A DNA stretch of 36,878 nucleotides, taken from the IMG/VR virus record IMGVR_UViG_3300046005_000910, positions 1 through 36,878 of that record. One strand, written 5' to 3'. Under the pieces are notes generated by a model, which was not told where the DNA came from, did no database searches, and was given only the letters and a program-made list of their open reading frames with translations. Below, piece after piece: positions 24,039 through 30,878 of this stretch. The stretch's first letter is position 1. Each line of letters starts with the position of its first letter. A program made the position numbers and the translations under genes. The stretch is from a virus.

Positions 24039-26596
24039 GCTATTACCTCTTTAAATAAGTCTAATAGTTTAGTTTGGGATACCCCTTTACTTTCTAATAC
24101 GTTTAATACTTTTTTTTCCACTGGTGACCCTATTAAGTGAACTATTGCACATTTGTTAGTTTGTCCTGCCCTATGTATTCTAGCATTTGCTTGTTTGTAT
24201 GTCTCTAAACTTAAAGTTATGCCCCACCATACGATTGTATTAGCTGCATGTAATGTAACGCCATGAGCTGCCGCCTGCGGCTGGATGACCAGTACTCGTG
24301 GGTCTTTAGCAGTCTGAAAACTATCAAATATAACCGCTCTTTTTCTAGCACTTATACCCCCATGTATAACATCTACTGTATGCCCAGCATCTATAAGTGC
24401 TTTTTGTACCAGTTCTATCGTGTGCTTAAACATAACAAACACAATAACTTTATGTGCAGCTTCCTCTACTATGTCCAGTAGCTCTCTAGTGCGGTTGGTA
24501 ACATCAAACTCTATAACCTCTCCATTATCTGAATACACACACCCAGCCGATAACTGTAATAACTTGTTCATGGCTACCGCTGCATTAGCCGCTGATATCT
24601 CTACTCCACCTGCTTGCATAAGCATCTCTTTCTTTAGGAGCTTATAGTATTTCTCTTGTTGTGCAGATAACGGCACATCCCTAGTCTGGTATAGCAACTC
24701 TGGTAGGTCTAAACACTCTTCCTTTGTGTAACGTATTGCAGGTTGTAGGATAGCGTGTACTATTTGTTCTGCATCAGGCTTATTAGCAAAGGTATACATA
24801 GAAGTGCGTATCTGTACTGTATCTCTAAAAGCATTAAATGCTTTAGGTACGCTTTTAGGGTTCATTAACTTAGCCAGCCCATAGGCATCTACCGGAGACT
24901 GAGCCGCAGGTGTACCTGTTAAAAACCATAACCATGTATCGGGGGTTATGATTCGGTTCATTACTTTCCAGCGTTTTGTAGTATGAGATTTTAGGTGCGT
25001 TGCCTCATCTACTACAATTAAATCAAACCCCCCTCTTGCTATCTCTTTCTCTACTATCTCTACCCCGTCATAATTAATAATAACAATCTCAGAAGAACCA
25101 TTTATTATGGAAGCCCTTTTATCACGGCTACCATGTGCTATCTCTACTGACCTATGCATAGTAGTTCTAAATAAGTCTCTTTTCCATGCAGCATCTAATA
25201 TAGATAAAGGAGCAATAACTAACATACGCTTTACTATACCTAGATTCATTAGATAATCTGCTGCCCAGATAACTGAGTTTGTTTTACCTGTATTCCCCGA
25301 TGCAAACACACACCCATTTCTACGAAATAATAAAAAAGTAGAGGGTACTGTAAAACAATACTTAAACCCGTCAGTAGATGTACAACTAGTAACTGTTTTT
25401 ATACTAAGGTTATTACTTTTATAAGAGAGTAAGTTAGTTTTCCCTATAGCTCGTATAGTTAAGTCGTAACACTCACCATTACTATATTTTGCTTCTCTAG
25501 GGTCTTTAGTAATACGGGCTATGTGACCCTTAGAATTAAACACTGCTTGAACAAAATCTACAGTAGTTTTTTTAGTAGATGAAAAGCGAGCAAACCTACC
25601 ACTAGTGTTAGGGGCTATACTTCCATCCCAATGCAATACTTCATCATAAATAATATCTATCTCTTCTTGTCTACATCCCCAAAACCTAGCGTCAAACTCT
25701 TTTACTTGTAAAGGAGCATAAAACGTAAATACTGTAAACCCGGTTGCAGTTTCCGTATCATTTTGTCTAGTAGAGTACGGTATACTAGCTGCTTCTAGTA
25801 TGGATTTAAGCCGCTCTATTTTTCTAGGCTTCTTCACTCGTATATGACAAAGCATAGAATTACTAGAAAAGTGCCCGTCTGCAATTATAGCTACTTGTAC
25901 TCGCAGTTCCGCTAAAGACATACCCAACCCTAACCCGTCCCATTGATACTTATAGGTAGCAGGTGTAGCTGCTCTAGAAAAACTTAGTTTATTTTTAGCA
26001 CAGTTAAGCTGTTTACTCCCTCTTGCTTCATGTAGCTGGAACATCTCTTCAGCAGACATAACTACTTGCTTACCGCTACTTTGGTTACATTCCACCAACA
26101 TGCGATGTTCTGCACTAAGCATTTGGTCTACACCATACTTAGTTTTAAAGTGATACATAAACTCACAAGGTTTTTTAACATAGGTTTCTGGCACAACAAA
26201 CTCGACCTCTCCTGTAGTAGGTAGGTACTGCGCTACTTTCCCTGATACATAGCCTGATATAGGTTTCCACCCTGTAGGCGACAGGTATTCTGTATTAGCG
26301 TCAACACAACCCATCTCAGACAAACAGTACGCTCTCTTATTAAGCGTTAGAAACTCAGCAGTTACCCGTTGATGGTCAAAAGGTGTATACATCCCAGTCC
26401 ACTTATACTGATTACGGATAGGGCTTGGTACATCTTTAATACCTAAGTTGTTCAGTAAATGCATCTCACCTAATGAGAAACTAACCCACACTTCATCATC
26501 TGATACTTGCTTACTGCGTTGAACCACTGACGTAATAGCGTCAGGGTCGTTAGTTTTTATGGACAGGATTTTATCCTGCACAACGGTCATCTTCAT
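24035..26596 (-). CDS. SNF2-type SF2 helicase interrupted by an intein
   Basis: Total 853 residues, of which 97-435 are an intein; the spliced helicase has 514. Helicase motifs: Walker A SEMG|TGKT is rebuilt by splicing between Gly96 and Thr436; DEAT box at 530-533 (LIVVDEATHLKS); motif III LTGTPAAQSP at 559-568; motif VI QANARIHRAGQ at 802-812, diagnostic of SNF2-like enzymes. It would remodel or unwind DNA at phage replication or recombination sites. Without splicing the P-loop is broken, so the intein controls activity. A GAGG Shine-Dalgarno precedes the ATG, and an AP2-HNH gene follows by ATGA overlap. Confidence 0.92.
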   Translation of the reverse strand: MKMTVVQDKILSIKTNDPDAITSVVQRSKQVSDDEVWVSFSLGEMHLLNNLGIKDVPSPIRNQYKWTGMYTPFDHQRVTAEFLTLNKRAYCLSEMGCVDANTEYLSPTGWKPISGYVSGKVAQYLPTTGEVEFVVPETYVKKPCEFMYHFKTKYGVDQMLSAEHRMLVECNQSSGKQVVMSAEEMFQLHEARGSKQLNCAKNKLSFSRAATPATYKYQWDGLGLGMSLAELRVQVAIIADGHFSSNSMLCHIRVKKPRKIERLKSILEAASIPYSTRQNDTETATGFTVFTFYAPLQVKEFDARFWGCRQEEIDIIYDEVLHWDGSIAPNTSGRFARFSSTKKTTVDFVQAVFNSKGHIARITKDPREAKYSNGECYDLTIRAIGKTNLLSYKSNNLSIKTVTSCTSTDGFKYCFTVPSTFLLFRRNGCVFASGNTGKTNSVIWAADYLMNLGIVKRMLVIAPLSILDAAWKRDLFRTTMHRSVEIAHGSRDKRASIINGSSEIVIINYDGVEIVEKEIARGGFDLIVVDEATHLKSHTTKRWKVMNRIITPDTWLWFLTGTPAAQSPVDAYGLAKLMNPKSVPKAFNAFRDTVQIRTSMYTFANKPDAEQIVHAILQPAIRYTKEECLDLPELLYQTRDVPLSAQQEKYYKLLKKEMLMQAGGVEISAANAAVAMNKLLQLSAGCVYSDNGEVIEFDVTNRTRELLDIVEEAAHKVIVFVMFKHTIELVQKALIDAGHTVDVIHGGISARKRAVIFDSFQTAKDPRVLVIQPQAAAHGVTLHAANTIVWWGITLSLETYKQANARIHRAGQTNKCAIVHLIGSPVEKKVLNVLESKGVSQTKLLDLFKEVIA
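25292..26308 (-). mobile_element. Intein (339 aa) with LAGLIDADG-type endonuclease domain, in helicase Walker A
   Basis: The intein starts at Cys97 (CVDANTEYLSPTGWKPI, block A). It has a block-B-like MLSAEHRMLV and a LAGLIDADG-like helix (LRVQVAIIADGHF, then SILEAASIPYS), with a second domain half around WDGSIAPNTSGRFARFSSTKKT. It ends with block F/G FKYCFTVPSTFLLFRRNG and CVFASGN. The C-terminal Asn435 is followed by Thr436 of the extein. Two deviations: the penultimate residue is Gly instead of the common His, and the block B Thr is Ser. Removal gives GTGKT. Boundaries were checked codon by codon (TGT at 26306-26308, AAT at 25292-25294). Confidence 0.92.
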
Positions 26597-26636
26597 TTAT
26601 ATTCCTCACAGCTCCTTAAGGGAGCGACTCGTAGGG

Positions 26637-26849
26637 TTAGTCTTCTAGTATTTGAAACAACTGGGGCTTGTTTAAAGCTCTATCAAAGTACCACCGCCTA
26701 ATGTTGTTCTGGCATTTCTTTCTTTCTCGTTCTCGCATAGTCAATGCAAACTGACACAAGGCATCCATGTGACGTTCTATTATACTCTCTGGTAGTCCAA
26801 CTTCAACTGCTAATATCTGTACTGATTTTGTTGTTACTTGCACACTCAT
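26637..26849 (-). CDS. Small hypothetical protein (70 aa)
   Basis: The start at 26849 is fixed by GGAGG eight bases upstream. The protein is mostly helical and charged (ALTMRERERKKCQNNIRRWYFDRALNK) with one Cys in each half. It overlaps the end of the upstream 67-residue gene by 47 bp. The 40 bp between it and the helicase holds a small hairpin (GCTCC/GGAGC, 26611-26625) and the helicase ribosome site. No family is recognised. Confidence 0.75.
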   Translation of the reverse strand: MSVQVTTKSVQILAVEVGLPESIIERHMDALCQFALTMRERERKKCQNNIRRWYFDRALNKPQLFQILED

Positions 26850-27006
26850 TATTTAACCTCCTATACTTTTTTAATCTTTCATTATCTAATATCTGTTTAA
26901 TTTTCACCTCAAGCATCGCTTGGGTATAGTCATACGTACCAGTTTGAGGGTTAAAGTATTTATCGGCTTTGTGCCAAACTCTACTTATTGCCACTGTATT
27001 TACCAT
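26803..27006 (-). CDS. Small hypothetical protein (67 aa) overlapping both neighbours
   Basis: ATG at 27006 ([40 protein letters not shown]...) is chosen over a longer TTG-type start at 27081 that would lie deep in the nuclease gene. The frame overlaps the nuclease stop by 26 bp and the next gene by 47 bp. The motif WHKADKYFNPQTGTYDYTQAMLEVKIKQILD looks like a genuine folded or DNA-associated protein. Shine-Dalgarno is weak, so coupling to the upstream gene is likely. Confidence 0.55.
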   Translation of the reverse strand: MVNTVAISRVWHKADKYFNPQTGTYDYTQAMLEVKIKQILDNERLKKYRRLNNECASNNKISTDISS

Positions 27007-27673
27007 TATGTATACACTGTGTAGCTTGACACCACTGACGACAAAGCCCATTAGGTTTAGTATTAAAAACCCCTGTCTCATAAGCTACTTCACGTTGCAT
27101 CAACGGCTCTTTTAATTTATCAAATATATCAAAGCGTTGGGTGTATGTGTAGTCCGCTTTAATGATCTCTTTAGATACTAAAAAAAGTAGCATCCCTTTA
27201 ATAACTTTAATAGTTGGGTACTTTAAAAATACGGCTGCTGCTAATAACCCAAGCTGCTTAACATCAGCATACTTGGCAGATTTACCTGTCTTGTAGTCAA
27301 TAATATAAGCCTTATCCTCAGCTTCATTAACAATAACTAAATCAGCAATCCCACGCCAGTATCGAGCCTCATCATTAAAATCACATAATGCATACTCACC
27401 TTCATTAAGGGTAATACCCAGCTCTAGCTCACAGAACTTATCGCCTTCGATATTATTAAGCGTATCGAGGTAGCTCTTAATATAGTTGTACTTTTCAGGC
27501 AACGGGGTGTCTGACCCTATATAGTGCTCTGCTGCTGAGTGGACATCCTTACCGTAAAGCGTAGCTGTAGTATCAGTATGGGGTATGTATTTTAAAACCT
27601 TATGTGCCTCATAACTTTTCGGACACGTGATAAACATATTTAAAGAACTGTAACTAAAGCTAGGCGCTTTCAT
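26981..27673 (-). CDS. RecB/Cas4-like PD-(D/E)XK nuclease with probable Fe-S cysteines
   Basis: ATG at 27673 (230 aa) overlaps the stop of the HNH gene as ATGA; an ATG four codons earlier (27685) is possible. Numbered from 27685, the protein shows Cys21 in ITCPKSYE, His49 in [12 protein letters not shown], Asp115 in RGIADLVI, and Asp130-Tyr-Lys132 in IIDYKTGK. Cys215, Cys219 and Cys224 follow in [12 protein letters not shown]. One N-terminal and three C-terminal cysteines around the nuclease core match the Fe-S arrangement of AddB/Cas4/RecB-like exonucleases. It may process ends during phage recombination. No cas genes or CRISPR array occur in the window. Confidence 0.88.
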   Translation of the reverse strand: MKAPSFSYSSLNMFITCPKSYEAHKVLKYIPHTDTTATLYGKDVHSAAEHYIGSDTPLPEKYNYIKSYLDTLNNIEGDKFCELELGITLNEGEYALCDFNDEARYWRGIADLVIVNEAEDKAYIIDYKTGKSAKYADVKQLGLLAAAVFLKYPTIKVIKGMLLFLVSKEIIKADYTYTQRFDIFDKLKEPLMQREVAYETGVFNTKPNGLCRQWCQATQCIHNGKYSGNK

Positions 27674-28152
27674 AACCACGCCCATTTCTTATTGTTTACT
27701 ATCTTAGATATATGAGCTGGATGAACTTGATACTTTACAGCTAAATCTTTTTGCGCAATTCCATCCTCGGTATGAGAAGCCCTAATATTAATTATATCTT
27801 GCGCGGATAGTTTAGCATTACCTGAAGCTTCTCCTCTAGCACTATTTGTTCGGCCTTTTATATCTCTATCATAAGCATTATCCTTAGCTGTTCCTATAAA
27901 CAAATGCTTAGGATTTACACAACTTCTATTATCACAGGTATGACATACTTGATCGTTGGTATGTATTCTATTAAGAGTTAGTGATATTCCAGCTATATAA
28001 GCAGATACGCGGTGAGCATATACTTTACAACAACTCCCAATACCAAGCTGCCCATACCCGTTTTTCTGTTTATATGCTGTCCACTCCCAACACTCGTCCT
28101 CACCTTTGACGTTTACCTTAGACCAAAACCTTAGTATGTCACCCTCGTTCAT
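27670..28152 (-). CDS. Free-standing HNH endonuclease with C-terminal helix-turn-helix
   Basis: This is a 160-residue protein. The HNH_3-type core includes [18 protein letters not shown] (His47), [20 protein letters not shown] (Cys70, His71, Cys73, Cys78, Asn80, His83) and AKDNAYD. The C-terminus [47 protein letters not shown] is a resolvase-like helix-turn-helix that would read the target site. It sits directly upstream of the PD-(D/E)XK gene, with the two genes coupled by ATGA, which suggests a recent insertion that captured the nuclease start region. Its domains differ from the two other HNH genes nearby. Confidence 0.9.
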   Translation of the reverse strand: MNEGDILRFWSKVNVKGEDECWEWTAYKQKNGYGQLGIGSCCKVYAHRVSAYIAGISLTLNRIHTNDQVCHTCDNRSCVNPKHLFIGTAKDNAYDRDIKGRTNSARGEASGNAKLSAQDIINIRASHTEDGIAQKDLAVKYQVHPAHISKIVNNKKWAWL

Positions 28153-28171
28153 TTTAACCTCTCTAAAGAGT

Positions 28172-28444
28172 TCATTGAATGTCTAAACCCACTTCTGTAT
28201 TAGGAGCAACTAACTCAGGAGTAATGCTCTCCCCTATTAAAAATGTAGAGGGTTGTCCTCCACCTACTACAGCAGTCATGTTACCTAAGTCCATTACTTG
28301 AGTGACTCCGCTCCCATCCATGTTAGCAATAGTATAACCACTTGCTGACTCTGTAACAGCTACTAAAGGTTTACCTGCTTCTATTACTAAAGTAGTAGCA
28401 TATACAGAGGTTGGTAGTAATAATAACAATAAATATTTTCTCAT
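28172..28444 (-). CDS. Small secreted protein with signal peptide (90 aa)
   Basis: [16 protein letters not shown] followed by [10 protein letters not shown] fits a cleavable Sec signal peptide (cleavage after VYA). The mature 74 residues are beta-rich and Gly/Thr-rich ([32 protein letters not shown]). ATGA overlap with the upstream gene and GGGAG give the start. An early phage protein exported to the periplasm could affect superinfection or envelope functions, but no family is known to me. Confidence 0.7.
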   Translation of the reverse strand: MRKYLLLLLLPTSVYATTLVIEAGKPLVAVTESASGYTIANMDGSGVTQVMDLGNMTAVVGGGQPSTFLIGESITPELVAPNTEVGLDIQ

Positions 28445-28704
28445 ACTAACTCCCAGTGTTCATCAGGTTTCTTACTGTTTATATGGTCTTGTATAGCAAC
28501 TGCCAATATATTTTTATCTGCTATTCTACAGCTACTAATAAGTTCTTCTACCCCTTCAAGCTTAGCTTTTATAATCATTGTATTCCATACTTTATGGAAC
28601 TCTATAACATGCTCACCTGTTAACATTAAACCTACTCCACCATCTATAGGTACAAGCTCTACTGTTACTATCTTTTTCTCTTCTTGGGTATCTTGTTCTT
28701 GCAT
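28441..28704 (-). CDS. Hypothetical protein (87 aa)
   Basis: The start at 28704 is chosen because GAGG lies at the right distance upstream, inside the tail of the preceding 46-residue gene. The longer frame to 28800 covers that other gene. The sequence MQEQDTQEEKKIVTVELVPIDGGVGLMLTGEHVIEF, then FHKVWNTMIIKAKLEGVEELIS, suggests a small alpha/beta fold without catalytic motif. Unrecognised family. Confidence 0.7.
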   Translation of the reverse strand: MQEQDTQEEKKIVTVELVPIDGGVGLMLTGEHVIEFHKVWNTMIIKAKLEGVEELISSCRIADKNILAVAIQDHINSKKPDEHWELV

Positions 28705-28708
28705 ACTG

Positions 28709-28849
28709 TTACCTCTGGTGTTTAATATTATTATCCCATAATGGGTATGTTTTTTTGCAATCTGTACAAATTTTAAGGTTACGGCTGTAATACTGTTCAA
28801 AGACTGTACATCTATGTGGGTATAACCACTCTATTAATCTGTCAAACAT
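28709..28849 (-). CDS. Small CxxC protein (46 aa)
   Basis: ATG at 28849 overlaps the stop of the DUF3310 gene; the frame reads MFDRLIEWLYPHRCTVFEQYYSRNLKICTDCKKTYPLWDNN. The ICTDCKK CxxC pair plus Cys14 suggests a metal-binding knuckle. The stop lies four bases before the next start and contains its Shine-Dalgarno. Coding is supported by the packing and by sensible composition; the stretch would otherwise be an unusual 137-bp gap in a gapless operon. Confidence 0.65.
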   Translation of the reverse strand: MFDRLIEWLYPHRCTVFEQYYSRNLKICTDCKKTYPLWDNNIKHQR

Positions 28850-29183
28850 CAGGCATACACTCCAGCTTTTTAATCTCTCGTGCTAAATAAAACTGTGCTT
28901 TCTTAAGGTCTTCAATCTTACTTATCTTGTAGCCAGCACGACTAACATACTTAATAACATTAGCAAGGTTCCAGTTCTTATCAAAGCCTTTAGCTTCTAT
29001 GTAATCAATAACTTCAATCCCACCCTGCATATAATGTGCTGGTTTATTAATAAGGTCGGGTTTGGTTTCTTTTGGTTTCCATACAGGTATAACAGTTGTT
29101 TCTTCGCCCATCTTATAATCTCCATGTTGTAGTGGTTTGTTCCACAGGTTTACTGGGGGCAGGTAGAAGTCAGCCCAGTTCAT
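28842..29183 (-). CDS. DUF3310 protein (T7 gp1.7-like region)
   Basis: This is a 113-residue protein. The core KPDLINKPAHYMQGGIEVIDYIEAKGFDKNW, then ANVIKYVSRAGYKISKIEDLKKAQFYLAREI, is the DUF3310 pattern, related to the domain in T7 gp1.7 nucleotide-kinase-like proteins. A nucleotide-metabolism role is possible but not shown. The ATG at 29183 overlaps the preceding gene and has no clear Shine-Dalgarno. An in-frame ATG at 29111 has GGAG nine bases upstream and would give 89 residues with the full core; both starts remain possible. Confidence 0.88.
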   Translation of the reverse strand: MNWADFYLPPVNLWNKPLQHGDYKMGEETTVIPVWKPKETKPDLINKPAHYMQGGIEVIDYIEAKGFDKNWNLANVIKYVSRAGYKISKIEDLKKAQFYLAREIKKLECMPDV

Positions 29184-29331
29184 TTTTTAATTTTAAAAGT
29201 AGTTTTTCTAAGCGAGTAATTCTAAACTTTAATTTTTTAGCTCGTAAATCTGCTTTGCTATCCGGTAGTTCTGGAAGTAGAGTAAACCCGTCAGCTATTA
29301 AATCATATTTATCTAACTGCTCCTTATTCAT
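29170..29331 (-). CDS. Small basic coiled-coil protein (53 aa)
   Basis: ATG at 29331 with GGAGTGAGAT directly upstream. The sequence MNKEQLDKYDLIADGFTLLP is followed by a Lys/Leu-rich helix (RAKKLKFRITRLEKLLLKLKNEL) with leucine spacing of a short coiled coil. Its stop overlaps the DUF3310 start by 14 bp. No family is recognised. Confidence 0.7.
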   Translation of the reverse strand: MNKEQLDKYDLIADGFTLLPELPDSKADLRAKKLKFRITRLEKLLLKLKNELG

Positions 29332-29344
29332 ATCTCACTCCAGT

Positions 29345-29566
29345 TCATACTTCTATTTCAAGATATACTTCATCAGATGTTCCTGCTGGTTTACCCATCC
29401 ACCACTGTTCACCATAAGGAATAACATTAAATAAATCTCCTTGTCCGTTATTCCAATCAGACAACCCTGTAAACTCTAACTCCCTATGATAAGACTCGGT
29501 CATCACAAAAACTTTAAGTTGAGGTGGATAGGTGTTTAATTTATTTACTAACTCTTCTATAGTCAT
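29345..29566 (-). CDS. Hypothetical protein (73 aa)
   Basis: This 73-residue protein starts MTIEELVNKLNTYPPQLKVFV, a start seen in many small phage and prophage proteins, and ends in a Trp-containing beta-rich part (GEQWWMGKPAGTSDEVYLEIEV). The start overlaps the preceding stop by ATGA and shares GAGTGAGATATGA with the start at 29331. Function unknown. Confidence 0.75.
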   Translation of the reverse strand: MTIEELVNKLNTYPPQLKVFVMTESYHRELEFTGLSDWNNGQGDLFNVIPYGEQWWMGKPAGTSDEVYLEIEV

Positions 29567-29751
29567 ATCTCACTCGCATCTCTACACTCAAGACTACACC
29601 ATCGCCTACCATCTGGTACAGGTGCATTACACTCCCAACAAATGCCTGATATGTTCTGATAAGGGTCAATTACGTGTTGCTTAGCCAACTCAATCTGCTT
29701 ATCTAATATAAGTTGAGCTTGGTCATTGGCAAAATCAGCTGTATCTGCCAT
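29563..29751 (-). CDS. Small zinc-ribbon protein, DksA/TraR-like
   Basis: The start at 29751 (MADTADFANDQAQLILDKQIELAKQ) is preferred over a longer frame from 29808, which would overlap the HNH gene. The C-terminus GICWECNAPVPDGRRWCSLECRDASE carries a C-x2-C and C-x3-C zinc ribbon. N-terminal acidic helix plus C4 ribbon is the layout of phage TraR/YbiI-like proteins, which can bind RNA polymerase. At 62 residues it is compact for the family. A role in modulating host transcription is plausible but inferred. Confidence 0.75.
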   Translation of the reverse strand: MADTADFANDQAQLILDKQIELAKQHVIDPYQNISGICWECNAPVPDGRRWCSLECRDASEI

Positions 29752-29752
29752 A

Positions 29753-30028
29753 TTATTTCTTCTTAGTCTTGCCGTACATCTCAGGGTGCTCACCCCGCCA
29801 ACCTTCATTTTTCTTGGTGCTCACTACACGGGTGTTGCTGTCTTTAGTGCTACCCCCTTTACTTAGTGGTTTGATATGGTCAATTTGCAAATTATCACCG
29901 ACCTTTACCTTACCGTCTGCTATAGCATGTCGTCTTGCTTTGTTCCTAGCCACTCTTTTAGATACCTCGTCAGGAGATTTTTGGCGGTTAGCTTGATATG
30001 CTAGTTTAGTATCACTTGATTTAGTCAT
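29753..30028 (-). CDS. Small HNH nuclease-like protein
   Basis: This 91-residue protein has an N-terminal basic helix (SKRVARNKARRHAIADGKV), then LQIDHIKPLSKGGSTKDSNTRVVSTKKN. His51 follows Asp50, with Asn65 and a later Asn/Lys-rich end, as in short phage HNH proteins. No additional DNA-recognition module is present, so it is more likely a resident phage nuclease than a homing enzyme. It lies just downstream of the polymerase gene (3 bp) and before the zinc-ribbon gene. Confidence 0.8.
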   Translation of the reverse strand: MTKSSDTKLAYQANRQKSPDEVSKRVARNKARRHAIADGKVKVGDNLQIDHIKPLSKGGSTKDSNTRVVSTKKNEGWRGEHPEMYGKTKKK

Positions 30029-30031
30029 TGT

Positions 30032-30878
30032 TTATACCTCTGCTAAAGACTTACCTATTTTTCCCTCTGCAGCTAGGGGTAATCCCTGCATCCACAAAGG
30101 CGTTTTACACATCTCTTCCATCAAGAATGCTAATGCTTCTTGAGCTTGTTCTTCAGGTACTACTAAATAGAGAGCGTCATGTACTGATAATGCTATTGGG
30201 TATCGTTTCGCTATACGTACTGTTGCTTCTGCTAGTATACATCGTGCAGTACCTTGCACCAAGTTGTTTGTTAGCTTACCCCCATACAACCTATCGTACC
30301 CATTGCGTAGTTTATATTTGTATCCTTGTTCTCCTGTTTTCTCATCTATGACATTAGCTAGTAGTGGGTATTGCATGTATAACCCAGAAGGAAACCGTAT
30401 ACCTTTTTTACCCTCAACCTTATATAAGTCGTTCGGGCCAAATGTATACTCTCTATCCTCAGCAATGGCTTTAATAGCTCCACCGCATGTTTTCCATAAC
30501 CCTGTAATGCCTGTGTAAGTGCCACGATATAAGTCAACTATCCGCTTAGACTCCACCTCACCCAAGTCTGTACCCGACCCAGACTTTACAGCCTCTCTAA
30601 GCTTTGCCGCTCCCACACCAAATATAAGTCCGAGTTGGGAAGTCTTTCCAATAAACCGTTGAGGCTTAGTAACCTCATCATAAGGCACATTAAATGCCTT
30701 ACTTGCAAACTCCTTGTATAAGTCCCCACCCTCACCTAATAGCCTTAGTGCTTCTGTCTCACCTGCTACCCACAACCCAACTCGCAACTCAATGTTAGAT
30801 AAGTCAGCTCCTACAATAGTGTATCCTTTAGGTGCAACAATAGATTCCTTGATCTTAGAGTCTCTAGGAATATTTTGA
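30032..30878 (-). CDS. DNA polymerase I family (family A), exon 2: palm/fingers/thumb part
   Basis: Spliced to 31726-32705, this completes a 608-residue protein. After the splice the frame reads QNIPRDSKIKESI, then motif A VGADLSNIELR (catalytic Asp352 in the spliced protein). Motif B is RFIGKTSQLGLIFGVG with Arg401, Lys405 and Leu409; the last occupies the position of E. coli Phe762. Then LTNNLVQGTARCILAEA follows. Motif C is SVHDALYLVVPEE, keeping catalytic Asp561 but having Ala where most family members have Glu. This exon has no start codon of its own; a TTG at 30787 is merely internal. It is the replicative polymerase for the phage. Confidence 0.92.

Noticed and set aside
26803-27081. 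Longer start of the 67-aa protein
   Set aside because: It would overlap the RecB-like nuclease by 101 bp; the ATG at 27006 is sufficient.
26981-27673. Cas4 of a phage CRISPR-Cas system
   Set aside because: No repeat-spacer array or other cas genes are present; RecB-like phage nuclease is the simpler call.
28745-28775. Possible promoter TTGCAA...GATAAT on the minus strand
   Set aside because: The spacer is 19 bp and the stretch is coding for the 46-aa protein; too weak to list.
28441-28800. Longer 119-aa version of the 87-aa gene
   Set aside because: It covers the 46-aa CxxC gene, while a good Shine-Dalgarno precedes the ATG at 28704.
29563-29808. Longer start for the zinc-ribbon protein
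   Set aside because: The added residues lie in the HNH gene end; MADTADFANDQAQ at 29751 matches the family start.
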